Shown here one piece after another: positions 10,592-19,181 of a stretch of 64,000 bases of DNA. The notes under the pieces are model-generated. The model saw only the letters and a list, made by a program, of their open reading frames with translations, had not been told where the DNA came from and did not search any database. The position numbers and the translations under genes are program-made. This DNA comes from Streptomyces zhihengii (GTDB lineage: Bacteria > Actinomycetota > Actinomycetes > Streptomycetales > Streptomycetaceae): NCBI RefSeq assembly GCF_016919245.1, contig NZ_JAFEJA010000001.1:4981001-5045000 (forward strand), given 5' to 3'. Each line of letters starts with the position of its first letter. Position 1 is the first letter of the stretch.

Positions 10592-10636
10592 CCGGTGCCC
10601 GGGGCGCCCGCGGTGTGCGGGCGCCCCGGGCACCGG
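10592..10636. terminator. Bidirectional terminator hairpin
   Basis: Perfect 20-bp arms (10592-10611 and 10617-10636) with a GGTGT loop, placed between the convergent CGNR gene and the UDP-glucose dehydrogenase gene. Such a long GC-rich stem would form in transcripts from either side. Confidence 0.85.
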
Positions 10637-10652
10637 GACGGAGGGGGAGCGG

Positions 10653-11990
10653 TCAGGCCACCGGGCGGCCCATCGCGCGGTAGGTCCAGCCCGCCGAGCG
10701 CCACACCTGCGGGTCCAGCGCGTTCCGGCCGTCGAGCACGATGCGCTCGGACGCCACCTCGCCCAGCACCTCGGGGTCCAGCTCCCGGAACTCGCGCCAC
10801 TCGGTCAGGTGCAGCACCACGTCCGCGCCGCGCACGGCCTCCAGTGCCGAGTCCGCGTAGGCCAGCGTCGGGAAGAGCCGGCGGGCGTTCTCCATGCCCT
10901 TGGGGTCGTAGACCGTGACCTGGCCGCCCTGGAGCTGTATCTGGCCGGCCACGTTGAGGGCCGGCGAGTCGCGGACGTCGTCCGAGTCCGGCTTGAACGT
11001 CGCGCCGAGCACCGCCACCCGCTTGCCGAGGAACGAGCCGCCGCCCACGGCCTCCCGCGCCAGCTCGACCATGTGACCGCGGCGCCGCATGTTGATGGAG
11101 TCGACCTCGCGCAGGAACGTCAGCGCCTGGTCCGCGCCCAGCTCACCGGCCCGGGCCATGAACGCCCGGATGTCCTTCGGCAGGCAGCCGCCGCCGAAGC
11201 CGACGCCCGCGCGCAGGAAGCGCCGCCCGATCCGCTCGTCGTGGCCGATCGCCTCGGCCAGCTTCACCACGTCGCCGCCGGCCGCCTCGCAGACCTCGGC
11301 CATGGCGTTGATGAACGAGATCTTCGTCGCGAGGAAGGAGTTCGCCGCCGTCTTCACCAGCTCGGCCGTCGGGAAGTCCGTCACCACGAACGGCGACCCC
11401 TCCCCGACGGGGGTGGCGTACACCTCGCGGAGCACCTTCTCCGCGTGCGCGCTGCCGACGCCGACGACGATCCGGTCCGGGTGGAGGGTGTCCTCGACGG
11501 CGAAGCCCTCGCGGAGGAACTCCGGGTTCCAGGCGAGCTCCACGTCGCCAGGGGCCTGCTCGGCGAGCAGCCGGGCGAGCCGCTCCGCGCTGCCGACCGG
11601 CACGGTCGACTTGCCGACGACCAGTGCCTGGCCCGCCAGGTGCGGGGCGAGCGAGGCGAAGGCGGAGTCCACGTAACTCATGTCACACGCGTACTCGCCG
11701 TGCTTCTGCGGAGTGTTCACGCACACGAAGTGGACGTCGCCGAACGCGCCGACCTCCTCCCAGGAGGTCGTGAACCGCAGCCGCCCGGTGGACCCCTCGA
11801 TGCCCGCGACGTGCCGGCGCAGCAGGTCCTCCAGGCCGGGCTCGTACATCGGCACCCGGCCCGTGGACAGCAGCTCGATCTTCTCGGGCACGATGTCGAG
11901 GCCGAGCACCTCGAAGCCGAGTTCCGCCATGGCCGCGGCGTGGGTCGCACCGAGGTAGCCGGTGCCGATCACGGTGATCTTGAGGGCCAT
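10653..11990 (-). CDS. UDP-glucose 6-dehydrogenase
   Basis: 445-aa NAD-dependent enzyme oxidising UDP-glucose to UDP-glucuronate. It starts with the Rossmann motif GTGYLGATHAAAMAELG. The catalytic cysteine lies in GFGGGCLPKDI, and the C-terminal domain includes AVLGATFKPDSDDVRDSPAL. The family also includes GDP-mannose dehydrogenases, but the length and motifs favour UDP-glucose. ATG at 11990 gives the family N-terminus directly; the frame extends upstream without support. It probably supplies sugar acid for cell-surface polymers. Confidence 0.93.
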   Translation of the reverse strand: MALKITVIGTGYLGATHAAAMAELGFEVLGLDIVPEKIELLSTGRVPMYEPGLEDLLRRHVAGIEGSTGRLRFTTSWEEVGAFGDVHFVCVNTPQKHGEYACDMSYVDSAFASLAPHLAGQALVVGKSTVPVGSAERLARLLAEQAPGDVELAWNPEFLREGFAVEDTLHPDRIVVGVGSAHAEKVLREVYATPVGEGSPFVVTDFPTAELVKTAANSFLATKISFINAMAEVCEAAGGDVVKLAEAIGHDERIGRRFLRAGVGFGGGCLPKDIRAFMARAGELGADQALTFLREVDSINMRRRGHMVELAREAVGGGSFLGKRVAVLGATFKPDSDDVRDSPALNVAGQIQLQGGQVTVYDPKGMENARRLFPTLAYADSALEAVRGADVVLHLTEWREFRELDPEVLGEVASERIVLDGRNALDPQVWRSAGWTYRAMGRPVA

Positions 11991-12129
11991 GCGTGCTCCA
12001 GTACTGATGCGCGGGCGAAGGTGCGCGCCCGAGCATATCCGCGCCCGCTCCGCGGTCGAATCCGGCCGTCTCGCGGGTACGGATCCACCTGTCGTCAAGC
12101 TCACGTATGCCGGGCGCCGGGCGCCCGTC

Positions 12130-12160
12130 TAAAATTGGGTTACTTAACGGTAGTTAGCAT
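12130..12160 (+). promoter_or_regulatory. AT-rich promoter/operator candidate for the acyl-CoA dehydrogenase
   Basis: This stretch is notably AT-rich and contains TAAAAT at 12130-12135, like a -10 box, followed by TTACTTAACGGTAGTTAGC (12140-12158), which has partial dyad character. It lies 22-52 bp before the TTG start at 12182, suggesting a short leader with an operator near the transcription start. The -35 is not evident. Confidence 0.35.
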
Positions 12161-12181
12161 CAGCTTGGGGAGTGAGAGACC

Positions 12182-13354
12182 TTGGCAGGATCGGCCGACT
12201 TCGATCTGTACCGCCCGTCCGAAGAGCACGACATGCTCCGCGAGACGGTCCGCTCCCTGACCGAGGCGAAGATCGCACCCTTCGCCGCGGCGGTGGACGA
12301 GGAGGCCCGTTTCCCGCAGGAGGCGCTCGACGCCCTCGTCGCCTCCGACCTGCACGCCGTGCACGTCCCGGAGTCCTACGGCGGCGCCGGCGCCGACGCG
12401 CTCGCCACCGTCATCGTGATCGAGGAGGTCGCCCGCGCCTGCGTGTCCTCCTCCCTGATCCCCGCGGTCAACAAGCTCGGCTCCCTCCCGGTGATCCTCT
12501 CCGGCTCCGAGGAGCTGAAGAAGAAGTACCTGGGCCCGCTCGCCAAGGGCGACGCGATGTTCTCGTACTGCCTCTCCGAGCCGGACGCCGGCTCGGACGC
12601 GGCGGGCATGAAGACCCGCGCGGTGCGCGACGGCGACTTCTGGGTGCTCAACGGCGTGAAGCGCTGGATCACCAACGCCGGAGTCTCCGACTTTTACACG
12701 GTGATGGCCGTCACCGACCCGGAGAAGCGCTCCAAGGGCATCAGCGCCTTCGTGGTCGAGAAGTCCGACGAGGGCGTCTCCTTCGGCGCCCCGGAGAAGA
12801 AGCTCGGCATCAAGGGCTCCCCGACCCGCGAGGTCTACCTCGACAACGTCCGCATCCCCGCCGACCGCATGATCGGCGCGGAGGGCACGGGCTTCGCCAC
12901 CGCGATGAAGACCCTGGACCACACCCGCATCACCATCGCCGCCCAGGCCCTCGGTGTCGCGCAGGGCGCCCTCGACTACGCCAAGGGCTACGTCCAGGAG
13001 CGCAAGCAGTTCGGCAAGCCGATCGCCGACTTCCAGGGCATCCAGTTCATGCTCGCGGACATGGCCATGAAGATCGAGGCCGCCCGCCAGCTCACCTACG
13101 CGGCCGCCGCGAAGTCCGAGCGCGTCGCCGCCGGAGGTGCAGAAGGGGACCTCACCTTCCAGGGCGCCGCGGCCAAGTGCTTCGCCTCCGACGTCGCGAT
13201 GGAGGTCACCACCGACGCCGTCCAGCTTCTCGGCGGCTACGGCTACACCCGCGACTACCCGGTCGAGCGCATGATGCGCGACGCCAAGATCACCCAGATC
13301 TACGAGGGCACCAACCAGGTCCAGCGCATCGTGATGGCGCGCAACCTTCCGTAG
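12182..13354 (+). CDS. Acyl-CoA dehydrogenase
   Basis: 390-aa FAD flavoenzyme catalysing alpha,beta-desaturation of acyl-CoA. Signatures include CLSEPDAGSDAAGMKT and the C-terminal QLLGGYGYTRDYPVERMMRD with YEGTNQVQRIVMARNLP; the catalytic Glu of this subclass lies in the IYEGTNQ segment. Substrate could be short or branched chains; the sequence alone does not decide. The TTG start at 12182 follows GGGGAGTGAGAG. It ends at a hairpin (13385-13414). Confidence 0.95.
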   Translation: MAGSADFDLYRPSEEHDMLRETVRSLTEAKIAPFAAAVDEEARFPQEALDALVASDLHAVHVPESYGGAGADALATVIVIEEVARACVSSSLIPAVNKLGSLPVILSGSEELKKKYLGPLAKGDAMFSYCLSEPDAGSDAAGMKTRAVRDGDFWVLNGVKRWITNAGVSDFYTVMAVTDPEKRSKGISAFVVEKSDEGVSFGAPEKKLGIKGSPTREVYLDNVRIPADRMIGAEGTGFATAMKTLDHTRITIAAQALGVAQGALDYAKGYVQERKQFGKPIADFQGIQFMLADMAMKIEAARQLTYAAAAKSERVAAGGAEGDLTFQGAAAKCFASDVAMEVTTDAVQLLGGYGYTRDYPVERMMRDAKITQIYEGTNQVQRIVMARNLP

Positions 13355-13384
13355 CCCTGGTCTTCGCACCGCGGGGAAGCCCCG

Positions 13385-13414
13385 CGCGGCCCCCGGCACC
13401 TGCCGGGGGCCGCG
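13385..13414 (+). terminator. Terminator after the acyl-CoA dehydrogenase gene
   Basis: Perfect 14-bp arms CGCGGCCCCCGGCA (13385-13398) and its complement (13401-13414) with a 2-nt loop, 31 bp past the stop codon. Confidence 0.8.
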
Positions 13415-13628
13415 TGCGTGGTGCGTCCACGCGGGCCGCCCCGGACGGAGCGCCCGCCGTGCCGGGCGTCATGACCCGAGTCGCCGGGAGTGTCCGCCCC
13501 CTGCTGTGGATGGGACGGATGGGGCCTGCGTGGCGCCATTGACGCGCGTAGCGAAGACCGCTTCAGTGGTCGGACGCCGACCGGCGTGAACGGTCCTGTC
13601 GCCCCAACTCCCGTACCACGGAGGCTCC

Positions 13629-15179
13629 GTGAGACACCATGCGGCACCGACACGGCACATTCCGGCGGTCCTCACCGCCGTACTCGGGCTCACCCTGACA
13701 GCCCTCGCACCCGCAGCCCAGGCGCGCACCGCGCCCCCTGCCCCGCCCACCGTGGCGGCCGCCTTCACGGAGGCCGCCGAGGAGTTCGACGTCCCGCGGG
13801 ACGTGCTCGTCGCCGTCGGGTACGGCGAGAGCCGGCTCGACGGGCACGAGGGGCGGCCCAGCCAGGCCCGCGGCTACGGCGTGATGCACCTGGTGGACAA
13901 CCCGCGTCAGCAGACCCTGCGCGAGGCGTCCAGGCTCACCGGCGTCCCGGTCGGGACGCTGCGCCGCGACACCGCCGCCAACATCCGCGGCGGCGCCGCC
14001 GTCCTGCGCGCCCGTGCCGACGCCGCCGGGCTCACCGGCGCCGAACGCGACCGCCCCGCCGCCTGGTACGAGGCGGTGGCGCGCTACGGGGGCTCCTCCG
14101 ACGACCGCGCCGCCCGCTTCTACGCCGACGGCGTCTACGACCTGCTCGTCCAGGGCGTCCACGCCCGCGCGGAGGACGGCTCCGCCGTCACCGTCCGGCC
14201 CACGGCGGTCGAGCCCGACCGCGGCGCCTACGCCGACGCGGCGCCGCTGGTCGCCGCGCCCGACTACCCGTCCGCCCTCTGGGTCCCGGCCAGCACCAGC
14301 AACTACAAGGTGGGGCGCACCTCCGCGATCACGGCGGTCGTCGTGCACGTCACCCAGGGCTCGTACGCGGGCACCATCAGCTGGATCCAGAACCCCGCGT
14401 CCCAGGTCAGCGCCCACTACGTCGTCCGCTCCTCGGACGGCCAGGTGACGCAGATGGTCCGCGAGAAGGACACCGCCTGGCACGCCAGGTCCGGCAACCC
14501 GTACTCCGTCGGCATCGAGCACGAGGGCTGGGTCGACCAGCCGTCCTGGTTCACCGACGCGATGTACCGCTCCTCCGCGGCGCTCACCCGCTCGATCGCC
14601 GACCGCTACGGCGTCCCCAAGGACCGGGCGCACATCGTGGGCCATGTGGAGGTCCCGGGGAACGACCACACCGACCCCGGCCCGCACTGGGACTGGAACC
14701 GCTACATGCAGCTCGTGGGCGGCAGCTCGACGGCCCCGCCGCAGCTCACCTTCTCCTCGTACGCCACGCTGCGCGCCGGTTCGACGGGCGCCCAGGTCAG
14801 TGCTGCTCAGTGGCTGCTGAACGCCCAGGGCTTCAACGCCGGTGCGGTGGACGGCGACTTCGGCACCGGGACGGCCGCCGCCGTCCGCGCGTTCCAGACG
14901 GCGAAGGGCCTCGCCGCGGACGGGACGGTGGGCCCGAAGACCTGGACGGCCCTGCTCTCGGCCGGCGCCCGGCCGGTGCTGAAGCAGGGCTCCACCGGTG
15001 AGGCCGTGCAGCGCCTCCAGCGTGCGCTGACGGCCGCGCTGGCCCGGACGGTCTCCGCCGACGGCATCTTCGGCTCGGGCACCGCGCAGGCGGTCCGCGA
15101 CTACCAGTCGGCCCGCGGCCTCACCGTCGACGCCGAGGTGGGCCCGGCGACCTGGGGCGCCCTCCAGGCCGGCCGCTGA
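13629..15179 (+). CDS. Secreted multidomain peptidoglycan hydrolase (transglycosylase-like + amidase + two PG-binding domains)
   Basis: 516-aa exported cell-wall protein. A signal peptide (about 1-32, AQA cleavage) is followed by a lysozyme-fold-like region (about 42-175) with GYGES (E67 as possible catalytic acid), GYGVMHL and ARYGGSS, as in lytic transglycosylases. An Amidase_2 domain (about 225-365) carries zinc ligands in VHVTQ and DHTDPG and the HEGW segment. Two PG_binding_1 repeats (about 380-442 and 450-515) end the protein. GTG at 13629 follows CGGAGG. The amidase and binding domains are sure; activity of the first domain is inference. Confidence 0.9.
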   Translation: MRHHAAPTRHIPAVLTAVLGLTLTALAPAAQARTAPPAPPTVAAAFTEAAEEFDVPRDVLVAVGYGESRLDGHEGRPSQARGYGVMHLVDNPRQQTLREASRLTGVPVGTLRRDTAANIRGGAAVLRARADAAGLTGAERDRPAAWYEAVARYGGSSDDRAARFYADGVYDLLVQGVHARAEDGSAVTVRPTAVEPDRGAYADAAPLVAAPDYPSALWVPASTSNYKVGRTSAITAVVVHVTQGSYAGTISWIQNPASQVSAHYVVRSSDGQVTQMVREKDTAWHARSGNPYSVGIEHEGWVDQPSWFTDAMYRSSAALTRSIADRYGVPKDRAHIVGHVEVPGNDHTDPGPHWDWNRYMQLVGGSSTAPPQLTFSSYATLRAGSTGAQVSAAQWLLNAQGFNAGAVDGDFGTGTAAAVRAFQTAKGLAADGTVGPKTWTALLSAGARPVLKQGSTGEAVQRLQRALTAALARTVSADGIFGSGTAQAVRDYQSARGLTVDAEVGPATWGALQAGR

Positions 15180-15204
15180 GGCCCGCGCAGGCCACCGATC
15201 CACC

Positions 15205-15239
15205 GGCCCCGGCAGGGACGCACCGCTCCTGCCGGGGCC
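15205..15239 (+). terminator. Terminator after the peptidoglycan hydrolase gene
   Basis: Arms GGCCCCGGCAGG (15205-15216) and CCTGCCGGGGCC (15228-15239) pair perfectly around an 11-nt loop and are followed by TTCG. The rest of the 300-bp gap up to 15479 is GC-rich with no recognised feature. Confidence 0.8.
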
Positions 15240-15479
15240 TTCGCGCGGGCCGCGCGACGACTTCCGCGCGTGCCGCCGCGACCTGACGGGGGGGCGGGGT
15301 GCTGTGCCGTGCGCGTGCGCTGTGCGGCGACCCAGCACGGCAGGGCGCCGTATCGGCGACCGGTCCCGGGGCGCAGCGTGGCGCAGAGTTGCGCGGCCTC
15401 GATGGAGGACGCCGGGTACTGGATCGTCGTGCACGGCTTCTAGGCTTCGCGATGCCGGACGACGAGGGAAGCAGGCGCT

Positions 15480-16004
15480 GTGAGCAGAGGGATCCATGGC
15501 TTCGAGCCGACGTTCCTGGTCGGGATCGAGGAGGTGCGGCGGGCGCACGGGCCACGTCTGGCGGCGCTCGCCGGGCGGCGGCTTACGGGGTTCGCCGTGG
15601 TCCGGTTCGTCGAGGACGGGGACTGGTTCGCCGATCTTCCGATTGTGCTGGACTTCGACGGCGTCCGGGTGGAGGTCTGCCACTGGAAGCTCGACGAACT
15701 CTCGATCGGCTGGAACGAGATCGACACGACGGCGGCCGTCACGGGGTGGGAGTGGTCCGAGTTCACTCCTCGGTGGTCCGGCGACCACGAGTGCCTCGAA
15801 CCGCTCGTCGGACGTGTCCTGACCGAGGCCCGGCTGCTGGAGTGGCGGCCGAGGCCACCGGGGCGCGACCTGGCGGCCGGGACGGTGGCCGTCGAGTTCG
15901 CCTTCGGCGAGGACGTCCTGCGGATCACCAACGGGCTCGACGAGAACTTCCTGGATACCGGTGCGGCGCATCCCGACTACGTCCGGCACGAACTGATCCG
16001 CTGA
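15480..16004 (+). CDS. Hypothetical protein
   Basis: 174 aa, soluble, no signal peptide or membrane segment. Sequence alternates predicted beta strands (VVRFVEDGDWFADLPIVLDF, GVRVEVCHWKLDEL, TVAVEFAFGEDVLRI) and is acidic and aromatic-rich, suggesting a compact beta-rich domain. I do not recognise a family. GTG at 15480 is the first reasonable start. Codon use is less extreme than that of flanking housekeeping genes, fitting an accessory gene. It converges with the next gene. Confidence 0.65.
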   Translation: MSRGIHGFEPTFLVGIEEVRRAHGPRLAALAGRRLTGFAVVRFVEDGDWFADLPIVLDFDGVRVEVCHWKLDELSIGWNEIDTTAAVTGWEWSEFTPRWSGDHECLEPLVGRVLTEARLLEWRPRPPGRDLAAGTVAVEFAFGEDVLRITNGLDENFLDTGAAHPDYVRHELIR

Positions 16005-16046
16005 GCGGGGACCCTCGTCGCCGGGGCGGAACACCTGCGGGCGGGA

Positions 16047-16376
16047 TCAGGCGGGCGGCTTGGTGTCGCCGACGAGGCGCAGGGCCGCCGGGCGTTCGAC
16101 GGCGAACTCGCCGATCTCCAGGGCCGCTTCCCGCCAGTGCCCCGCGAGGTAGTGCAGGTACTCGCTGTCGTGGCGGTAGTCCGGCGGCGGGGACTCCGGT
16201 GTGGTCGGCCAGAGCATGGTGACGGCGAAGCGGACCGCGTGCAGGGCCGACCCGACGTGCGGGTCGGCGCCGTTCTCCAGACGCACCAGCAACTGGAGCC
16301 GGCTGGCGATGTCGGTGAGCTCCTCGTAGGCCTTGGCGCGCTGGCGCACGCGGGCGGCCTCGATGTCGGCGTTCAC
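16047..16376 (-). CDS. Hypothetical helical protein
   Basis: 109 aa, starting at GTG 16376. Mostly helical with charged heptad-like stretches (IEAARVRQRAKAYEELTDIASRLQLLVRLE), no Cys pairs, no membrane helix. Function unknown. It lies 70 bp downstream of the helix-turn-helix gene on the same strand, so the two may be cotranscribed; proteins of this kind often accompany such genes in Streptomyces (inference). Confidence 0.65.
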   Translation of the reverse strand: MNADIEAARVRQRAKAYEELTDIASRLQLLVRLENGADPHVGSALHAVRFAVTMLWPTTPESPPPDYRHDSEYLHYLAGHWREAALEIGEFAVERPAALRLVGDTKPPA

Positions 16377-16446
16377 GGTGTCTCCCGTACTCGATGGGGC
16401 GGTTCGGTGGGGCGGACGGAGGGGCCGGCTCTGTCGGGCGGACGGT

Positions 16447-17451
16447 TCACGCGGCCTCGGCCCGGGTCGCCTCGGCGGCCAGTCGGCAGTCGCGGCAGGG
16501 GCCGGGTTCCGCCGCGCGGATGACGCGCTTGCAGGTGCCGGTGCAGTCGTGCATGGGGTGGACGACCTCGGGTGGGGGCAGGTCGGGGAGCCGCGGAGGC
16601 AGGTGGACGGTGAGGCGGTGCGCGAGGAGCGCCGCCGGGCGTCTCACGGGGTGCGGCAGGCCGCCGGTCAGGGTGTGGCGGACGGTCTCGGGGGTGATCC
16701 CGCGCTCCAGCCAGGCGGCGACGGCGGGCGCGAGACGCCGGACGTCCGTCTCACCGAGGATCAGGCGGGGATCGTCGCGCCGGAGGCCGGCGAGGAGGTC
16801 GGCGGCCGTGCGGTGGATCTCCGGGGCGAGGGGCTGAGGGAGCGGGGGCCGCAGTGGCGCGGGTGCGGGTGCGGGTGCGGGTTCGCGTTCCGGCTCGGCT
16901 TCGCGTTCCGGTGCGCGTTCCGGCTCGGGTTCCGGTGCCCGCCGGGGTACCGGCGCCGGTGCGGGCTGCGGCGGCGGTGCGGCTTCCCGTGGCGGCTCCG
17001 GGGCGTCCGCGGGCGGCTCCGCCGGTACCGGCGTCCGCTCCGGCTCCGCCGGGGGCTCCGGGGCCGGGGGCACCGAACCGGCTGCCGCGTCCGGGTGGTT
17101 GTGCGACACGGTGCGGGTGACCACCCGTCCGCCGGGCAGGCGCTCGACCGTGCGCGCCAGGTAGGAGTGCGCCTCCAGCTCGCGCAGGGCGGCGGCGATG
17201 CGCGCCTCGCTCTCCGGGAAGCGGTCGGCGAGCACCTTGATGCCGACCTTCGCGCCGTCGGGCAGCGACTGGATGTGCACGGCGAGCCCGATCGCGGTGA
17301 GTGACAACGCGCCGTGCTGGGCGAGGTGGTTGCCGACGATCGTGAAGCGGCTGGTGTGGATCGCGTTCACGTGGATCACGCCGAAGGCGGTGACACGGCG
17401 GCGAACGCGGTACTGGGCGCGCGAGGGCGCGCTAATCTGCTCGGTATCCAT
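16447..17451 (-). CDS. Helix-turn-helix protein with Pro/Glu-rich linker and Cys-rich C-terminus
   Basis: 334 aa. Residues about 30-120 resemble the winged-helix domain of a Streptomyces family (ALSLTAIGLAVHIQSLPDG followed by ADRFPESEARIAAALRELEAHSYL). A low-complexity linker (about 125-205) is rich in Pro, Glu and Ala with repeats of EPEPER-type units. The C-terminal part contains a Cys cluster (DCTGTCK and GPCRDC) likely to bind zinc. Probably a DNA-binding regulator. It neighbours the ATPase/XRE/DUF397 cassette, an arrangement common in Streptomyces. Targets unknown. Confidence 0.75.
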   Translation of the reverse strand: MDTEQISAPSRAQYRVRRRVTAFGVIHVNAIHTSRFTIVGNHLAQHGALSLTAIGLAVHIQSLPDGAKVGIKVLADRFPESEARIAAALRELEAHSYLARTVERLPGGRVVTRTVSHNHPDAAAGSVPPAPEPPAEPERTPVPAEPPADAPEPPREAAPPPQPAPAPVPRRAPEPEPERAPEREAEPEREPAPAPAPAPLRPPLPQPLAPEIHRTAADLLAGLRRDDPRLILGETDVRRLAPAVAAWLERGITPETVRHTLTGGLPHPVRRPAALLAHRLTVHLPPRLPDLPPPEVVHPMHDCTGTCKRVIRAAEPGPCRDCRLAAEATRAEAA

Positions 17452-17743
17452 CGGGAAGCCCTAACTTCCTCGGTGGTCAGGCCCTCGATCGGGATGCCAG
17501 TCCCGGCCGGGGGCCGACGCATGTCTGCGGTTGTCGCCGCGAGCATATGCCCGTCAACCCACCCGAAATCCAGCCCGATCGGGCAAAGTCACCCGTGCGA
17601 GTGACGAAGCGTCAGGTGACGTCGGTGAGGGTGGGGAGGGGTGGTTTCCCCGGTTCTTTCCGGAGTTCTTTGATCTTCTTGCGTCCCGGGCGGGCGCGTC
17701 GCGGCACACCGCGTCGCAGTCCTCCGCGACCCGGTCCGACCTG

Positions 17744-18181
17744 CTACGGGACGAGGTCCAGCTCCGCCCAGACGGTCTTGCGGGGCGCCGGTCCGAGGGC
17801 CACGCCCCAGCGGTCGGCCAGCGCCCCGACGATCAGCAGGCCCCGGCCGGACTCGTCGTCGGCCGGCGCGAAAGGGGCGCCGGAGGCGGGCGGGAGCCGG
17901 TCGTCCCGGGTGTCGGTGACGGCGATCCGCAGAAGCTCCCCGTCGTCCCGGACGGCGAGCTCCAGCCGGAAGTCCCGGCCGGGTAGGCGGCCATGGGTCG
18001 CCGCGTTGGCCGCCAGCTCGGCGACGATCTGCGCGGCGGCCTCCGATGGCAGCCCCCAGGAGTCGAGTCGGGCGCAGGTCAGCAGGCGGGCGAGCCTGGC
18101 ACCCCGGCGGGTGGGGGAGAGCAGCACGGTGAACTGCCGGTCCGGAGCGGAGGTTTCGGTTCGGGTGATTTCCTGATGCAC
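17744..18181 (-). CDS. RsbW/SpoIIAB-like ATP-binding protein
   Basis: 145-aa single HATPase_c domain protein of the anti-sigma kinase type. The N-box ELAANAATHG, G1 motif VTDTRDD and G2 motif ESGRGLLIV are present. GTG at 18181 is chosen because it gives the usual family length; upstream frame sequence is Ser-rich shadow. Such orphan domains are abundant in Streptomyces beside WhiJ-like regulators, and their partners are mostly unknown. It is divergent from the XRE gene, with operator-like repeats between them. Confidence 0.88.
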   Translation of the reverse strand: MHQEITRTETSAPDRQFTVLLSPTRRGARLARLLTCARLDSWGLPSEAAAQIVAELAANAATHGRLPGRDFRLELAVRDDGELLRIAVTDTRDDRLPPASGAPFAPADDESGRGLLIVGALADRWGVALGPAPRKTVWAELDLVP

Positions 18182-18227
18182 GTCACTCAGCGTGGCCGCC
18201 CGGTGTCTACGCTGACCACAGCGGCAC

Positions 18228-18263
18228 GTGTACGGACAGTGACTGTCCCGGTGGTGTACGGAC
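18228..18263. promoter_or_regulatory. Operator-like repeats between the ATPase and XRE genes
   Basis: GGACAGT-G-ACTGTCC at 18234-18248 is a perfect 7-1-7 inverted repeat. The decamer GTGTACGGAC occurs at 18228-18237 and again at 18254-18263, 26 bp apart. The cluster sits in the divergent promoter region, so autoregulation by the XRE protein is a natural proposal. Confidence 0.5.
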
Positions 18264-18329
18264 GTGTCCACCCGGTACGGCGGACCGCTCACGACACGGT
18301 ACGGGCGGCGGGCGGAGGCGGATGTCGCG

Positions 18330-19181
18330 ATGGTGGACGAGGGTGCGGACGAGGCGGACCGGGACGTCGAGCTGGAGGACGACGACTCGGGAGCGGTCAT
18401 CGCGGCCGTGGGGCGGCAGGTCAGGCTGTGGCGGGAGGCGGCCGGCCTGCGCGCGGCCGAGCTGGGCGCTGCCATCGGATACGGCGAGAACCAGGTCTAC
18501 AAGGTCGAGGTCGGCAAGCGGATTCCGAAGCCGGAGTTCCTGGACAGGGCGGACGAGGTCCTCGGCGCGGGCGGGAAGCTGGCCGCGATGAAGAAGGACG
18601 TGGCGGAGGCGCGGTACCCGAAGAAGGTGCGGGACCTGGCGAAGCTGGAGCGCGAGGCGGTCGAGCTCGGCTCGTACAGCAACCACAATCTGCACGGCCT
18701 GCTCCAGACCGAGGAGTACGCCCGCGCGCTGTACGAGATGCGGCGGCCGGCGTTCGGCGCGGACCAGATCGCCCGGTACGTGGCGGCCAGGATGGCGCGG
18801 CAGGAGATCTTCGGCGCAGAGCCCCTCAGGATGCTGACCTTCGTTCTGGAGGAGGTCACGGTCAGACGGCCTCTCGGCGGCCGGGCGATCGCGCGCCGCC
18901 AGCTCGAACGCCTGCTGGATGTCGGTCGGTTGAGGCATGTGGAGATCCAGGTGATGCCGACGGACCGGGAGGACCACGCGGGCATGGGCGGCCAGTTCCA
19001 GCTGCTGAAGTTCGACGACGGTACGGCGGTGGCACACTGGGAGGGCCAGCTGTCGAACCGTCTGATCTCCGACCCCAAGGAGGTCCGGATCATCGAGCTG
19101 CGGTACGGAATTGTCCGGGCCCAGGCCCTCACTCCGCGGGAGTCCCTGGCCTTCGTCGAGAAAGTGCTGGGAGAGACATGA
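18330..19181 (+). CDS. WhiJ/Scr1-like XRE regulator
   Basis: 283 aa. An N-terminal XRE helix-turn-helix (about 25-85, RLWREAAGLRAAELGAAIGYGENQVYKVE) is followed by a long C-terminal domain of the DUF5753 type (HGLLQTEEYARALYEMRRP). ATG at 18330, preceded by GGAGG at 18314-18318, gives the usual family length and places the palindrome at 18234 upstream; GTG 18264 would add 22 residues. The stop overlaps the DUF397 start (ATGA). WhiJ-type proteins modulate development and antibiotic production, usually with a DUF397 partner. Confidence 0.9.
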   Translation: MVDEGADEADRDVELEDDDSGAVIAAVGRQVRLWREAAGLRAAELGAAIGYGENQVYKVEVGKRIPKPEFLDRADEVLGAGGKLAAMKKDVAEARYPKKVRDLAKLEREAVELGSYSNHNLHGLLQTEEYARALYEMRRPAFGADQIARYVAARMARQEIFGAEPLRMLTFVLEEVTVRRPLGGRAIARRQLERLLDVGRLRHVEIQVMPTDREDHAGMGGQFQLLKFDDGTAVAHWEGQLSNRLISDPKEVRIIELRYGIVRAQALTPRESLAFVEKVLGET

